A DNA stretch of 64,000 bases from Bythopirellula goksoeyrii (lineage in GTDB: Bacteria; Planctomycetota; Planctomycetia; Pirellulales; Lacipirellulaceae). This document shows positions 1 to 9,720 of this stretch, piece by piece; position 1 is the first letter of the stretch; each line of letters starts with the position of its first letter. Both the position numbers and the translations under genes were made by a program. Location: the NCBI RefSeq assembly GCF_008065115.1, contig NZ_CP042913.1, positions 966,338 to 1,030,337 of the forward strand, read 5' to 3'. The notes under the pieces were generated by a model that worked only from the letters and a program-made list of their open reading frames with translations, searched no databases and was not told the origin of the DNA.

Positions 1-2
1 TG

Positions 3-275
3 GTGCCTGAAGAGCGAACACGAACCGTGTGCGTCAACAAGTGCAGGACCGAAACTCGCACGGCTGACTATCAGGTCACCAACTACGTGAATGAGACCCG
101 AAGCAAGGAAGTGAACTACACAGTTTGCGTTCCTCAGGAAAGAACTCAGACCTATACGGTTTGTGTTCCAAGCCAGGTCGAGAAGCAGATCGAAGTGAAG
201 GTTTGCAAGATGGTATGTCAAGAAGTTCAGGAAGAAGTGCCTTGTGGCTGCAGCGGCTGCGGTTGCTGTAACTGA
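3..275 (+). CDS. YTV-type Cys-rich surface protein, 3' fragment
   Basis: This is the 3' part of a gene whose beginning lies before the window: the frame is open to the left edge and the first in-frame codon counted as a start is an internal GTG. The peptide repeats a short Thr/Val/Cys/Pro pattern (TVCVP, YTVCV, YQVTNYV) and ends in a Cys/Gly cluster CGCSGCGCC. Such YTV-like repeats are known from abundant cell-wall or surface proteins of Pirellula-type planctomycetes. A structural, disulfide-linked envelope role is inferred. A strong intrinsic terminator follows about 40 bases after the stop. Confidence 0.6.
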   Translation: MPEERTRTVCVNKCRTETRTADYQVTNYVNETRSKEVNYTVCVPQERTQTYTVCVPSQVEKQIEVKVCKMVCQEVQEEVPCGCSGCGCCN

Positions 276-314
276 TTCTTGTGCTTGCTCACTGTTGAGT
301 ATTGCTAGCTAATC

Positions 315-346
315 ACGGGGGCTGAGTTTTTTGACTCAGCCCCCGT
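315..346 (+). terminator. Rho-independent terminator
   Basis: A perfect 13-bp GC-rich stem (315-327 with 334-346) closes a 6-base loop and runs into TTTTC. It follows the Cys-rich surface protein gene and probably ends its transcript. Confidence 0.85.
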
Positions 347-518
347 TTTCTATTTGCACTCTGCAATCTATTTGATTTAAGTCCCCTTCTGCTAGCTTGA
401 TGGTACTGCTATCTGAGATCTCCCTTGTTAGGCACGATATGCATTGGCTATATCGATGCTCCCCCAAGCACCCGATTCTTTCTGTGCCAAGAGTCTGCTG
501 ACTCCTTGGCTGGCGGCC

Positions 519-1478
519 ATGTCGTACCTACGTATTACCGGAATCCCGATCCTGTTCGGGATGATATTCGCAAGCATGGCTTTCTGCTGCGCCTCAAAGA
601 TTAGTGCGGCGGGCGATACTAATGGCCCCGGAGTGTTGCCTCCACCAAGTACCAACTTGAAATTCCCCAACCCAACCGAATTTCCAGAGACTTTACTTCC
701 CCCGCCTACGACAACGGCTACCGAAGAATTTGCCGGGGAAGAGATTGAAGGAATCACTCCCTCTGAAGACTTGTTGGCTCCTATTCCCATTTACCATTGG
801 TACGAGGCCGGGTATTGGTTTGGTCCTACGCCATGGGATATCGGGATGGAATTTGGACTCAATGGCAGTGAGGGTGCGAATCAAACACAGAGCGTGACGG
901 TTGGAGGCCATTGGAAGCGCAAAACAAAAACGTGGAAATCCAACACCAAGATTGCCTACAACCGCAATTCTGCAAACCGCATCGAGACCCAGAACAACGC
1001 GCTTTTGGATACCCGCATCGACCGCCAGTTCGAAGAAACCCCTTGGTCCATGTTTGCATTGAACCAGTTACTCTACGACGAATTCCAGGCTTACGACCTA
1101 CGCGTGTCTCTCAACTCGGGTGTGGGATATCAATGGTTCGATACGGAGATCTTTGACTTGGAAACTCGTTTTGGTGCCGGTACTTCAAGAGAATTTGGTG
1201 GGCCAGACAACCGATGGACAAGGGAAGCCTTGTTTGGGATGGAAACCGAATACTCGATCAGCGCCACGCAACGACTTACAGCGAAAGCTGACTACTTCCC
1301 TGAATTCGAGCATTTCGGTCAATATCGTGTCGTTACGGATGCCGGCTGGGAGATTGATCTCGATCGACCTGCCAACGTGAGCCTGAAGTTCTCTGTGAAC
1401 GACCGTTACGACAGTACTCCCAACGGCGTGGATCCCAACTTGCTCAATTACTCTGCCCTCTTGATCTGGGGCCTGTGA
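519..1478 (+). CDS. secreted DUF481-like outer-membrane protein
   Basis: The ATG at 519 gives a clean signal peptide (SYLRITGIPILFGMIFASMAFCCAS). The frame is open further up through TTG 444 and ATG 456, but those starts put extra residues before the signal. After a Pro/Thr-rich spacer (about residues 35-85) the last 220 residues alternate polar and aromatic positions like a beta-barrel. They fit the DUF481/YdiY pattern: a WKSNTKIAYNRNSAN-like strand, then a GVGYQWFD strand, then a RFGAGTSREFG strand, ending in a C-terminal aromatic-Gly-Leu. That family is porin-like and of unknown function. Family assignment is from pattern only. Confidence 0.6.
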   Translation: MSYLRITGIPILFGMIFASMAFCCASKISAAGDTNGPGVLPPPSTNLKFPNPTEFPETLLPPPTTTATEEFAGEEIEGITPSEDLLAPIPIYHWYEAGYWFGPTPWDIGMEFGLNGSEGANQTQSVTVGGHWKRKTKTWKSNTKIAYNRNSANRIETQNNALLDTRIDRQFEETPWSMFALNQLLYDEFQAYDLRVSLNSGVGYQWFDTEIFDLETRFGAGTSREFGGPDNRWTREALFGMETEYSISATQRLTAKADYFPEFEHFGQYRVVTDAGWEIDLDRPANVSLKFSVNDRYDSTPNGVDPNLLNYSALLIWGL

Positions 1479-1503
1479 GCAACAGGGGACAGAAATCAGA
1501 ATT

Positions 1504-1565
1504 CTAGCCACAGGCGGAAGCCTGCGGTTTCTTTGTCAGAAAACCATCGGCTTCCACCGAAGGCA
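1504..1565. repeat. imperfect inverted repeat (GGCGGAAGCC family)
   Basis: Two arms, 1504-1530 and 1540-1565, are imperfect reverse complements of each other built on GGCGGAAGCCTGCGGTTT. The same consensus occurs at 29921-29982 and, as a short piece, near 19196-19214. It lies in the gap after the DUF481-like gene and may act as a transcript-end hairpin. It is probably a dispersed REP-like element. Confidence 0.6.
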
Positions 1566-1637
1566 AGCATACAGTAGCATAGTAGACTCGAAATTCGACC
1601 GTACTTGGTGATTTTTTTAGCCTCTGCGTCTGACTCA

Positions 1638-2090
1638 ATGACCGACCCACTGATCGACAATCTTCAGCAGACGCTGCATCGAGAGATGCCCATTACTAAG
1701 GCGATGGGCATCACTGTCCATGACTGGGATGGCCAGCGGCTCGCTATGCAAATGCCGCTCGAACCCAATCGCAATCATCAGTATTCCGCTTTTGCCGGCA
1801 GTCTCAATGCCCTCTGCACGGCGGTCGGCTGGGGCACGGTCGTCATGCTGCTAGAGTCCCAGGGCCTTACCGGAAATGTCGTCATCCGTCGGGGGAAGAT
1901 CCGGTATCTGCGGCCGGTCCGTACTCCCTTGTTTATTGCCAAAGGACTTCCGATTGACCCTGAGGAGTTGGAGTACTTCTACGCACTGCAGCGATCTAAA
2001 GGAAAAACTAAGATCGATATTTCGGCCACGATCGCCGACGACGCAGGACCCTACGTTTCGTTCACTGGGGCATACGTCGTACAAGAATAA
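1638..2090 (+). CDS. YiiD C-terminal-type thioesterase domain protein
   Basis: A 150-residue protein when started at ATG 1638; a TTG start at 1605 would add eleven residues. It resembles the hot-dog-like thioesterase domain found at the C-terminus of YiiD: an N-terminal helix, MGITVHDWDGQRLAMQMPL, then HQYSAFAGSLNALCTAVGWG with the family's characteristic Ala/Gly-rich helix, and a final strand pattern. Members are presumed acyl-CoA or acyl-ACP thioesterases, with no experimental substrate for this protein. It stands alone between two repeats/terminators. Confidence 0.7.
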   Translation: MTDPLIDNLQQTLHREMPITKAMGITVHDWDGQRLAMQMPLEPNRNHQYSAFAGSLNALCTAVGWGTVVMLLESQGLTGNVVIRRGKIRYLRPVRTPLFIAKGLPIDPEELEYFYALQRSKGKTKIDISATIADDAGPYVSFTGAYVVQE

Positions 2091-2286
2091 GCTTCCCAAT
2101 TTTGTTGCATACCAAAGAAACTGCCATATTGGCACCATCGCTTGGCTCTGGGAACTTCCGAATGCCAACAAGGCACTGCCACTTTGGCACGCCTGGCGAC
2201 GCTTCATTGCGCAAGTTATTTTTCAACAACAACTTACAGCGAATCCTTTGACGTTCAATTCCTTCGGCACGAGCCTTGCTGAATAG

Positions 2287-2308
2287 GTGATTGCGAATTC
2301 GGAATCAC
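2287..2308. promoter_or_regulatory. 22-bp palindrome upstream of hsp20
   Basis: The site reads GTGATT-N-CGAATTCG-N-AATCAC, symmetrical at 20 of 22 positions, 70 bases before the hsp20 start. The inner sequence TTGCGAATTC (2291-2300) recurs directly at 2335-2344, close to the ribosome binding site. The layout looks like a two-site operator for a heat-shock repressor. No known CIRCE or HAIR consensus matches. Confidence 0.4.
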
Positions 2309-2378
2309 TAACGGTGGGCACCTTCGCAGAGCCGTTGCGAATTCATAAAGAACTGAACTTTAGAAGGAGGTACACACA

Positions 2379-2813
2379 ATGTCCCAACAATGCATGACTC
2401 CCAAGAATCGACTGCGAGAGTTCTTACCCTCGAATTTGTCTGAGTTTGATTCTTTCCTGAACCAGGTTCTGGGGCCGAACGGTTTGCGGGCTGGTCAGAC
2501 TCCGGCTGGCCTGTGGGAAGATGATGGCTCTTACCACATCGAGCTCGACGTCCCTGGCGTGACTCGTGAGAACGTAGAGATCACCCTCGACAAGGGTACG
2601 CTTTCGATCAGTGCGGAGCGCAAGCACGAGGAAAGCGAAGCCACTCGTAAAGGTTGGCGAGAAGAGCGATTTTATGGGAAGGTGACTCGCGCATTTAGTC
2701 TTCCCGACACGATCGACAGCGAAAGTGTCAGCGCCGAGTTGACCGACGGTGTCCTGCGGGTGACGATTGCTAAGTCGCCAGCGGCACAACCCAAGAAGAT
2801 CGACGTGAAGTAA
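2379..2813 (+). CDS. small heat shock protein, Hsp20/alpha-crystallin family
   Basis: A 144-residue cytosolic ATP-independent holdase that binds unfolding proteins. A strong ribosome binding site (AAGGAGGT) sits 8 bases before the ATG. The alpha-crystallin domain spans about residues 45-140: WEDDGSYHIELDVPGVTRENVEITL at its start, and the conserved AELTDGVLRVTIAK (A-x-x-x-n-G-v-L) strand near the end. Length is normal for the family. A palindrome upstream suggests repressor control, and an intrinsic terminator follows the stop. Confidence 0.93.
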   Translation: MSQQCMTPKNRLREFLPSNLSEFDSFLNQVLGPNGLRAGQTPAGLWEDDGSYHIELDVPGVTRENVEITLDKGTLSISAERKHEESEATRKGWREERFYGKVTRAFSLPDTIDSESVSAELTDGVLRVTIAKSPAAQPKKIDVK

Positions 2814-2844
2814 TAGGTCGTCGACGCCAATAGTTATTGCCTTT

Positions 2845-2878
2845 CGGGGCCACGTCTAGTACGTGGCCCCGATTTTTT
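2845..2878 (+). terminator. Rho-independent terminator of hsp20
   Basis: An 11-bp perfect stem (CGGGGCCACGT at 2845-2855 with 2861-2871), a 5-base loop and six T follow hsp20 by about 30 bases. Confidence 0.88.
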
Positions 2879-2961
2879 GCGCCTCTTCAGAACAGGATCT
2901 TTTTACCCAGCTTCATGTATTCTCTCTCCCGTCAGGCGGGATAACCCGCTATTCTGTCCGC

Positions 2962-3777
2962 ATGCAATCCCTGCAATACACCAATGGCGAGTACCGTACG
3001 CCATCTCGAAAAATCTCGTGGTTGGCGCGCAAGTTTCCTTCACTCGCATTTCACGCTCGCTTCGTGATCATTGTGTTTCGCTCGAGCTGGCAGGCAATGC
3101 GCGGGAAGTATGACGACGCGGCCTGGAGTGATAGTAGCCTCGATGTGCTGCGAGCCCTTGAAGCAGTTGGAGTGCGTTTCGAGATAAGTGGCATCAACTA
3201 TCTCCGTGATGTTAAAGGGCCCTGCATGGTGATTGGCAATCACCAGAGTTCTCTGGAGACAATGATTCTCCCTTGCATTGTGCAGCCCATTAAGAAAGTG
3301 ACCTTTGTTGTAAAAAAAAGCCTTCTCAATTATCCAGTCTTTCGTCATGTAATGCGCTCACGCGATCCCATCGCCGTGACTCAATCCGATCCGCGACAGG
3401 ACTTGAAATCAATGCTAGAGGGTGGACTGGATAGACTCAGGCGCGGCATCTCTCTGATTGTGTTCCCAGAAGGAGAACGGTCTACCGTCTTTAACGCCCA
3501 GCGATTTAACACCATAGGCGTCAAGCTCGCGAGTCGTGCCGGTGTACCGATTGTACCTGTCGCCCTCGACACCGCTGCCTGGGGCCGGGGCAAACCGTTC
3601 GCCGATTTCGGATGCATCGATCCATCGCGCAAAGTACGCTTTGCCTTTGGCCCCGCTATCAAAGTCACCGGACGCGGGGCGGTGGAGCAAGAGGCAATTG
3701 TTCAGTTTCTGCAGCATCATCTGGAGGAGTGGAGTGATGAGAGTGGAGAATTGATTGAAAACGAACCGGTTTCATGA
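2962..3777 (+). CDS. 1-acyl-sn-glycerol-3-phosphate acyltransferase (PlsC family)
   Basis: Transfers an acyl chain to lysophosphatidic acid to make phosphatidic acid at the inner membrane. Seen: acceptor motif NHQSSLE (H-x4-E), the phosphate-binding FPEGERS motif, and the PIVPVALD strand, in the order and spacing of the family. The frame runs upstream to 2863, but that start lies inside the hsp20 terminator, so ATG 2962 is chosen (271 residues). The N-terminal LAFHARFVIIVF segment may anchor it to the membrane. A second, DUF374-type acyltransferase lies at 35.5 kb. Confidence 0.85.
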   Translation: MQSLQYTNGEYRTPSRKISWLARKFPSLAFHARFVIIVFRSSWQAMRGKYDDAAWSDSSLDVLRALEAVGVRFEISGINYLRDVKGPCMVIGNHQSSLETMILPCIVQPIKKVTFVVKKSLLNYPVFRHVMRSRDPIAVTQSDPRQDLKSMLEGGLDRLRRGISLIVFPEGERSTVFNAQRFNTIGVKLASRAGVPIVPVALDTAAWGRGKPFADFGCIDPSRKVRFAFGPAIKVTGRGAVEQEAIVQFLQHHLEEWSDESGELIENEPVS

Positions 3778-4395
3778 GCTTGCCGCAGTTTTGAACAGAA
3801 GACAGTAGTCATTGGGTACAATTGCATCAAAAGCAGAAACATCGACCTGACAATCACCGTCACGATGCGATTCGGACACCGCTGGCCCTCAAGGCCAACG
3901 TGAAACTTCTCCCGGCCATTTACTATTCAGTCGCAGAATTGCGGTGATTGTGCAGACTCTCGGCTACTCTAAGACTCAGGTTCGCAGGGTGCAGTTTACT
4001 GCTGTGAAACTCACCTTTGCGTCCAAGCCAAGTCCTTCAACCACCATCAGCTACGTCAAGATCGAGTCCGCAAGAAGTTTGGACATAAACTTTCCAGCTT
4101 GCAACAATCTGTTGAACATGAGACCACAACAAGAACTGAGCGAGAGAAGAAAAGTTTGAACCGCTGAACTTTGCTTATTTACGCTCATGAAATTTGCAAA
4201 ATTCGTGTTCCGGAGAGTATTTTCCTATCTCCTGAGTTTCCTTTGTAACCTCCTGTTTCATGATCTGATTGCGTCCCGTGGCCGCGATGGACCTTCACAT
4301 GGCCGTTGATGGAGTGCTAGGTAAGGGTGCGCACTCTACGTTTGGTGTAAATTTACCTGCTGCTGACTTTAGAGAGCGAGCTTCGGTCTTTGCAA
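3778..4395. other. gap without a convincing gene
   Basis: About 620 bases between the PlsC gene and the convergent dienelactone hydrolase gene. Two short frames (3944-4159 and 4269-4472) have no ribosome binding site, no recognisable family and atypical composition. No terminator, repeat or RNA gene was recognised. It could hold a decayed gene or a small RNA, but nothing specific supports either. Confidence 0.5.
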
Positions 4396-5178
4396 CTATT
4401 TTCCTAGCTTCCTCTCAAATAGCTCACGCATGGCCTGCCACGATTTTTCGTCGGCTTCTTTATTGTACTTGATCCCCGGCATTCCCACGGTATCAGCGCT
4501 GGGAACCGTGAAGCTATGGACCGCACCGGGGTAGGCGATGAATTCATAGACAACCCCGGCATCGTCTAACACCTTTTTGAATTTCGCCACTGCGTCCGCA
4601 TCAACAAAGGTATCATCTGCTCCATGGTTGATGAGCAGTTCTGCCTGGATTTGCTTCGCTTCCTCAAGAGTTGCCGCTGGGAGGGCCCCATGAAACGTGA
4701 CCACGGCATCGAGGTCTGCACCGGAATATGCGAGTTGCAAAGCGGTCGCACCGCCAAAGCAGTAGCCTATCGCGGCTAGTTTTGAGGTATCGCACTGGGG
4801 CTGAGATTTCAGCACGTCAAGCGCAGCCTGAGCACGCTTTCTCCACTGGTCAACATTGGCGCGGACTTCTCCAGCCATCTTGCCAGCATCGGCTGGATGC
4901 TCGGTGGTTCTTCCCTCTCCATAAATGTCCGCGGCAAAAGCAAGGTAGCCAAGCTCGGCGAGCTGCTCGGTCCGCGAGCGGGAGTAATCGTTGAGTCCCC
5001 ACCATTCATGAACGACGAGTACGCCAGGTCGTTTCCCTTCGACAGCGTCATCCCAGGCCAAGTAACCGTGGCACTCGACGTCGCCGTCCTGGTAAGTGAT
5101 GGTTTTTGTCTGGATATCGGCGTGAACAAGATTGGCAAGGAACAAGAGCAATAGAGTGAAAGCGAAGCGAATTGACAT
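4396..5178 (-). CDS. secreted dienelactone hydrolase family protein
   Basis: An alpha/beta hydrolase of 260 residues. Start at ATG 5178 is fixed by GGAGG six bases upstream and gives a signal peptide (SIRFAFTLLLLFLANLVHA). The nucleophile elbow is IGYCFGG, with the Cys typical of dienelactone hydrolases. The likely acid is in DDTFVD and the base is the His of GAVHSF. Also seen are VVHEWWGLNDY and the oxyanion region. Planctomycetes carry many secreted members of unknown substrate, so ester or lactone hydrolysis is all that can be said. Confidence 0.88.
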   Translation of the reverse strand: MSIRFAFTLLLLFLANLVHADIQTKTITYQDGDVECHGYLAWDDAVEGKRPGVLVVHEWWGLNDYSRSRTEQLAELGYLAFAADIYGEGRTTEHPADAGKMAGEVRANVDQWRKRAQAALDVLKSQPQCDTSKLAAIGYCFGGATALQLAYSGADLDAVVTFHGALPAATLEEAKQIQAELLINHGADDTFVDADAVAKFKKVLDDAGVVYEFIAYPGAVHSFTVPSADTVGMPGIKYNKEADEKSWQAMRELFERKLGK

Positions 5179-5377
5179 GGGAGCCTCCGTGAAAAAGTGG
5201 TGATGGGCAATTTCTTGCATTATTCGACAGAATGCATGAATCTACAACCAGTCACTTGGCGCGAGGCACATCTGCCTCCGAAAATAATGACTTCGCTCTC
5301 CCGGACCAAGGTGTTGGTCCGGCTAAGGACGCCGAAACTTGTTTGACTCTATTGTACATGTTCTCGATACTGGCAGC

Positions 5378-6106
5378 ATGTCGACAAGCATCCCACCACA
5401 ATTGGAAACAGTCTTCAGTGCCCGTGGTATCACGAAGGTGTATCACATGGGTGAAGTCGATGTGCATGCGCTTCGCGGGGTAGACCTTGATCTTTACAGT
5501 GGAGAGTTCGTCGTACTGCTGGGTCCCTCGGGAAGTGGTAAGAGCACTCTGCTGAACATTCTGGGCGGACTCGACTCGCCTAGCGAAGGAACCATCACTT
5601 ATCGCGACAAACAGCTCACCAGTTTTGACGATGCGGAGCTGACCAGCTATCGCCGGGAACATGTGGGATTTGTGTTTCAATTTTACAACTTGATTCCCAG
5701 CCTCACGGCTCGCGAAAATGTGGCGCTCATTACCGAAATATCTCGAGACCCCATGGATCCTGTCGACGCTCTGAAGATGGTCAATCTCAACGAGCGGATC
5801 GATCACTTTCCCGCGCAGATGTCCGGTGGCGAGCAGCAACGCGTGGCCATCGCTCGAGCAGTGGCCAAACGGCCGGCAGTCCTCTTGTGCGATGAACCAA
5901 CCGGGGCGCTCGATGTGGAAACAGGCATTCTGGTCCTCGATGCCATTCAGCGCATCAACGAAGAACTGGGCACGACCACTGCGGTCATCACCCATAATGC
6001 GGTAATCGCCGACATGGCCGACCGCGTGATTCACCTCTCCGGCGGGCACATCACGGGGATCGAGGAGAACTCAAGGAAGAAATCTGCTCACGAATTAACG
6101 TGGTAA
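5378..6106 (+). CDS. ABC transporter ATPase, LolD/MacB type, without permease
   Basis: A complete ABC ATPase of about 242 residues from ATG 5378. Walker A is [10 protein letters not shown]-loop [10 protein letters not shown], signature [14 protein letters not shown], Walker [13 protein letters not shown], and the H-loop TAVITHN. The [14 protein letters not shown] segment is typical of the LolD/MacB/FtsE branch, which powers lipoprotein release or export of peptides and drugs through FtsX-like permeases. No permease lies on either side: the upstream gene is divergent and unrelated, and the downstream gene is convergent with the two stops overlapping by 12 bases. The partner must be encoded elsewhere or is lost. 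Confidence 0.92.
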   Translation: MSTSIPPQLETVFSARGITKVYHMGEVDVHALRGVDLDLYSGEFVVLLGPSGSGKSTLLNILGGLDSPSEGTITYRDKQLTSFDDAELTSYRREHVGFVFQFYNLIPSLTARENVALITEISRDPMDPVDALKMVNLNERIDHFPAQMSGGEQQRVAIARAVAKRPAVLLCDEPTGALDVETGILVLDAIQRINEELGTTTAVITHNAVIADMADRVIHLSGGHITGIEENSRKKSAHELTW

Positions 6107-9100
6107 ATTGCGCCTCCATAGACAGAGGCTTCCTAAAATCAGCAGCAACCCTCCTGTTGGCTCTGGCACGGACGTCGCCGCAGCCATCAGAGGATGGCTT
6201 CCGAATTGGCGTTGCCAGAGGAGGAAGTCGCGGCCGTCGGTGTCGTTATCCCCATCCGCATCGCCGAGTTGGTTGAGCCCGTAAGCTCCCTGCCAGATAC
6301 TGAGATCTGTGGCATCGACATCACCGTCGTGATCGAAATCGGCCGAGAAGAACGGCGTGCTCACGACCTGCAATTGGACTGCATTGGCGAGGTAGTTGAG
6401 ATGAAACGTAAGTCCCGCCGGCATTCCCGAGACGTCGATTTGGTTGAATGTGCCAAACACGCCCGACGAGGCAGTGAGAATGTTGAAAGTGTTGCCCATC
6501 GCGGGTATGTAGGGACCGTCGATATCGATATTGAGATAGCCATGGAGCAGCGCCTGACCTGTGACAGCCAAGCGGTCGAACTCATTGAGCAGAGTGCCCG
6601 TGAGTTCGACGAACAATTCACCGGACTGCATCTGTTGGTAGTCTTTCACCGTGGCAGCACCAACTGCGTCGAATCCTGCGACACGAATCGTCCCTTCATT
6701 GACGAGCAGAGTGTTGATGTTCGCGGAATTGTCGGGAATCAAATGGCTACCGTCCGGGATGATGATCGCTCCGGCACCGCTGAATGTGGCGCCGGCATTG
6801 ATGCGTATGTTGTTATTTTCCAACCGCAAATTGCCGGTGAGTGTCGAGGTGTTCGTTGGCTGGAATGTCAAAAAATTGTTGACCGCGACCTTGATCGTTG
6901 ATGCGGCCCCTCCACCGACCGTCATCGTACCGCCGAGGTCGGTGGAATTGGTCGATTCGTAGGTCCCGCCGCTGGAGAGTTGCAGGCTGGAGCCCGGGTT
7001 GAAGTCGAGTGCAAAACCGTTCGTATATGCGGTGTGACTGTTGCTCGCCTCGACCGTTCCGGTAAAGCCGAAGGTCGCGTTATCGCGGAGTTCGATGTTG
7101 GCGAGCACGGCGTGTATCTTTCCCGTATTGGTCGTGCCATCCCAGTCGTTGTCGTTCGCGGCGGTCTGAAAGATGAGCGAATCGGCGATCGAGGCAAAGA
7201 GTTGGGTGTTGTTTACCACTCGTGCTGTGACGAGTCCGTGTCCGCTGATGCCAGCGGTGACGTCGTTAGTGATCGCGCCGCCGCTCAGCACGCCGCCGCT
7301 GAGTTGCACGCCGGTGGAGACGTTATTGTTCCAGGCGTTGGTGACGTGCAGTGTGCCATCCACGTCGAACGTACCAATAGTTCCGACGTCAACAATCGCA
7401 CCGTTGACCGTGAGCGTACCGTTGTCGGCCAGGAGCGAGGCCGTGCCGTCGAAGTCGATCCCCGTGTTGATCGTGCCGAAGCCGCGCAACACTCGGCTCG
7501 TGTCGGCGCCCAGCAAACCGGCTCCGTTGATCGTGCCGCCCGCGATCGTATTGGGATCGCTGAAGAGGGTGCCCCCCGCCAGTTGCAGTGGCTCGTTGGA
7601 CGTATTGATATTCACGATTCCGGTCGAGCCGATATCGACTCTCGCTGTCGTCCGCACATCGCCAGTCACATTGACGATGCCGATGATGTTCACGTCGCTA
7701 CCGGCGAGCAGCGTCGCCTCGGTGTTGTCGTTCACCAGATTCATTACACCTGAGAAGTTGAGCGTCCACTCGTCGTTGGGGTCGTCGAGGTTTACCGTCA
7801 GCACGCCCGTGCCGGCGCCGTTGTTGATATCGAGCGTGCTGATCCCCCCGCCGCTGTTGACGCGGCCAAAGCTCGCCATCGTCGCCGCGTTGATAACGAG
7901 AGGTGCATCAATGTTGATGACATCTCCCGTGAGGTCGTTGCCATCGAGGTCAACCGTGCCTCCGACCATGTTGAGCGTAACCGCCTCGTTCACGTTGACG
8001 GCGCCGTTGAACTGAATCTGACCAGCGCCGGTGAAACTGGCATTGTTGACACCATTAACAGTATCGAAATTCACGGTCGTACTGGTGACAAACTGCAAGA
8101 CTGCGCCCAATGCGACATTCACTTTGGCATCGGAATTGAAGTCAATCTGGGCCCCGATCTGCGAGATGCCGATGCCGCTGATGTTGAGTTCGGCGTCCAG
8201 TACGCCGGAGTCGTTGCCAATATCGATCGCGACACCGCTATAGCTGGGAATTTCGGAATCGACGCGACTTAAGTTGAGGGTGCCATCCATCACGAATTCG
8301 GGGTCTGTGATGCTGAGCAGCAAGTCGCCGCCGTTGAGGGTGATCGAGCCGTCGTAGCGATTGGTCACGGCGTCGGGATCGTAATCGGTAGTCCCGATTT
8401 GCAAGAATCCGCCGGCGTTAACCGTGATTGCATTGGTCAACGCATTATTTCCATCGAGGTTGAAGTTGTTCAGAGAGATAGTCACGGCGCGTCCTGCTCC
8501 GACCGTGATGCTGGAGGAAGTCGTGGGCATCGTAATGTTGGCTAGTGCGGTAACAGTGGCGTTATTGTTAAAAATCAGGTGGCCATTGTTTATGAGTGTT
8601 CCACCGCTCATATTGAACACGCTGTTGAATTGCAGCGTACCATCGGCATCAACGACGTTGATCGTTCCCCCGGATTGCGTAAAGGCACCTCCACTGATGA
8701 AAGAAGTCCCTGCAGGAACATCGGGCGTGGGGATCGGATTGTCAATGAAGCCGTTATTTGCGTTGAGTGTCCCGCCTGCCAATGTCCAAGAACTCAACGA
8801 ATCAATGGTCGAGTTCTGAAACAGATTCATTGTTCCATTAAAGTTGTCGGTCAGCGGCACGTTCAGGTCAAGCGTCTGATTGCGGTTGATGTTGACGACG
8901 CCCGTTTCGCTCGCGCCGTCGAGATCGACCCGGCCGCCGAGGCTCGAATCGTTGATCTGCAGAGTGCCAACGGGGGGTGGATTAAAAATAATCGCCGCTC
9001 GCGAAAGAGCCGTCAGTGTGCCATCGTTGATCAGCAGTGGCGTCGCCAAGGCGGGGGTATCCGCAAACGTAATCGTGCCATGGCCAGCGAGTGTTCCCCC

Positions 9101-9562
9101 CGCGTTGATGTCCAGCAATGAAGTTCCCGACTCCTCATCGAGGATGAGCGTACCACCGGTCAGTTCGACAGTACCGCCGGAGTTGATCGTGATGTCGTCG
9201 GCATTCAGCGTCGAGGCACCGCCGCCGACGAATAGGTTCGTGCTATTGCCGGTGAGTTGCACCAGACCGTCGACAGTCAGGTTGAAGTTGTTGGTGAAGA
9301 GGTCGATGCCATTTGACATCGTGAGCGCCAGAATCGAGTTCGCCGATCCCAGGTTGACCGAGTTCGCCGTATTAAAGATTGCCTCGTCGTCCGAGTCCGG
9401 CTCATCGGCCGGATTCCAGTTGGCGGTCGAACCGTTGTCGACCCAATCGCTATTGCCACCGATCCAAGTCCGCGCCGCAGCGTTCGTAGTCTCCTGAATA
9501 ACCAACATGAGAATTGAAGAAAGCAGAACTAGGCGCAGAACGCCCCTAGAAGAAGCACCCAT
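6095..9562 (-). CDS. giant beta-helix PEP-CTERM protein with dockerin-like segment
   Basis: A 1155-residue secreted protein. It has an N-terminal signal ([22 protein letters not shown]), then [19 protein letters not shown], the opening typical of planctomycete autotransporter-like passengers. About 950 residues of Gly/Asn/Thr-rich strand repeats (GG.L...G.I.N.G.) should fold as a beta-helix. Near the C-terminus lies a dockerin-like segment ([13 protein letters not shown]...[21 protein letters not shown]), then the sorting tail [32 protein letters not shown] tails are recognised by exosortase, which is not encoded here. No outer-membrane barrel is present. The start has GGAGGGGAG just upstream. 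Role probably in matrix or adhesion (inference). Confidence 0.85.
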   Translation of the reverse strand: MGASSRGVLRLVLLSSILMLVIQETTNAAARTWIGGNSDWVDNGSTANWNPADEPDSDDEAIFNTANSVNLGSANSILALTMSNGIDLFTNNFNLTVDGLVQLTGNSTNLFVGGGASTLNADDITINSGGTVELTGGTLILDEESGTSLLDINAGGTLAGHGTITFADTPALATPLLINDGTLTALSRAAIIFNPPPVGTLQINDSSLGGRVDLDGASETGVVNINRNQTLDLNVPLTDNFNGTMNLFQNSTIDSLSSWTLAGGTLNANNGFIDNPIPTPDVPAGTSFISGGAFTQSGGTINVVDADGTLQFNSVFNMSGGTLINNGHLIFNNNATVTALANITMPTTSSSITVGAGRAVTISLNNFNLDGNNALTNAITVNAGGFLQIGTTDYDPDAVTNRYDGSITLNGGDLLLSITDPEFVMDGTLNLSRVDSEIPSYSGVAIDIGNDSGVLDAELNISGIGISQIGAQIDFNSDAKVNVALGAVLQFVTSTTVNFDTVNGVNNASFTGAGQIQFNGAVNVNEAVTLNMVGGTVDLDGNDLTGDVINIDAPLVINAATMASFGRVNSGGGISTLDINNGAGTGVLTVNLDDPNDEWTLNFSGVMNLVNDNTEATLLAGSDVNIIGIVNVTGDVRTTARVDIGSTGIVNINTSNEPLQLAGGTLFSDPNTIAGGTINGAGLLGADTSRVLRGFGTINTGIDFDGTASLLADNGTLTVNGAIVDVGTIGTFDVDGTLHVTNAWNNNVSTGVQLSGGVLSGGAITNDVTAGISGHGLVTARVVNNTQLFASIADSLIFQTAANDNDWDGTTNTGKIHAVLANIELRDNATFGFTGTVEASNSHTAYTNGFALDFNPGSSLQLSSGGTYESTNSTDLGGTMTVGGGAASTIKVAVNNFLTFQPTNTSTLTGNLRLENNNIRINAGATFSGAGAIIIPDGSHLIPDNSANINTLLVNEGTIRVAGFDAVGAATVKDYQQMQSGELFVELTGTLLNEFDRLAVTGQALLHGYLNIDIDGPYIPAMGNTFNILTASSGVFGTFNQIDVSGMPAGLTFHLNYLANAVQLQVVSTPFFSADFDHDGDVDATDLSIWQGAYGLNQLGDADGDNDTDGRDFLLWQRQFGSHPLMAAATSVPEPTGGLLLILGSLCLWRRNLPR

Positions 9563-9720
9563 CGCAACTCCCCTCCCAACAAACCAATGATGAAAGTTTC
9601 CCAGACTGCTGCGGATTACAGTCGCTAGTGCGGTAAGGGAAGCTTGAGCAGGCAGCTGGGATTATACCTAGCAACTCAGAAGATCGCTACACTTTGCGCA
9701 ACGTCTTACTGCGAAAGCTA

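Noticed and set aside
2100-2180. Sigma-54 promoter upstream of hsp20
   Set aside because: TTGGCAC occurs twice, but the required GC at the -12 position with correct spacing is missing.
3944-4472. Two short plus-strand frames in the gap after the PlsC gene
   Set aside because: No ribosome binding site, no recognisable motif, and the second runs into the dienelactone hydrolase gene on the other strand.
6194-9497. Long plus-strand open frames (for example 6194-6901, 7173-8015, 8579-9121, 8880-9497)
   Set aside because: They are antisense to the giant beta-helix gene, lack start signals and known domains, and arise from its biased composition.
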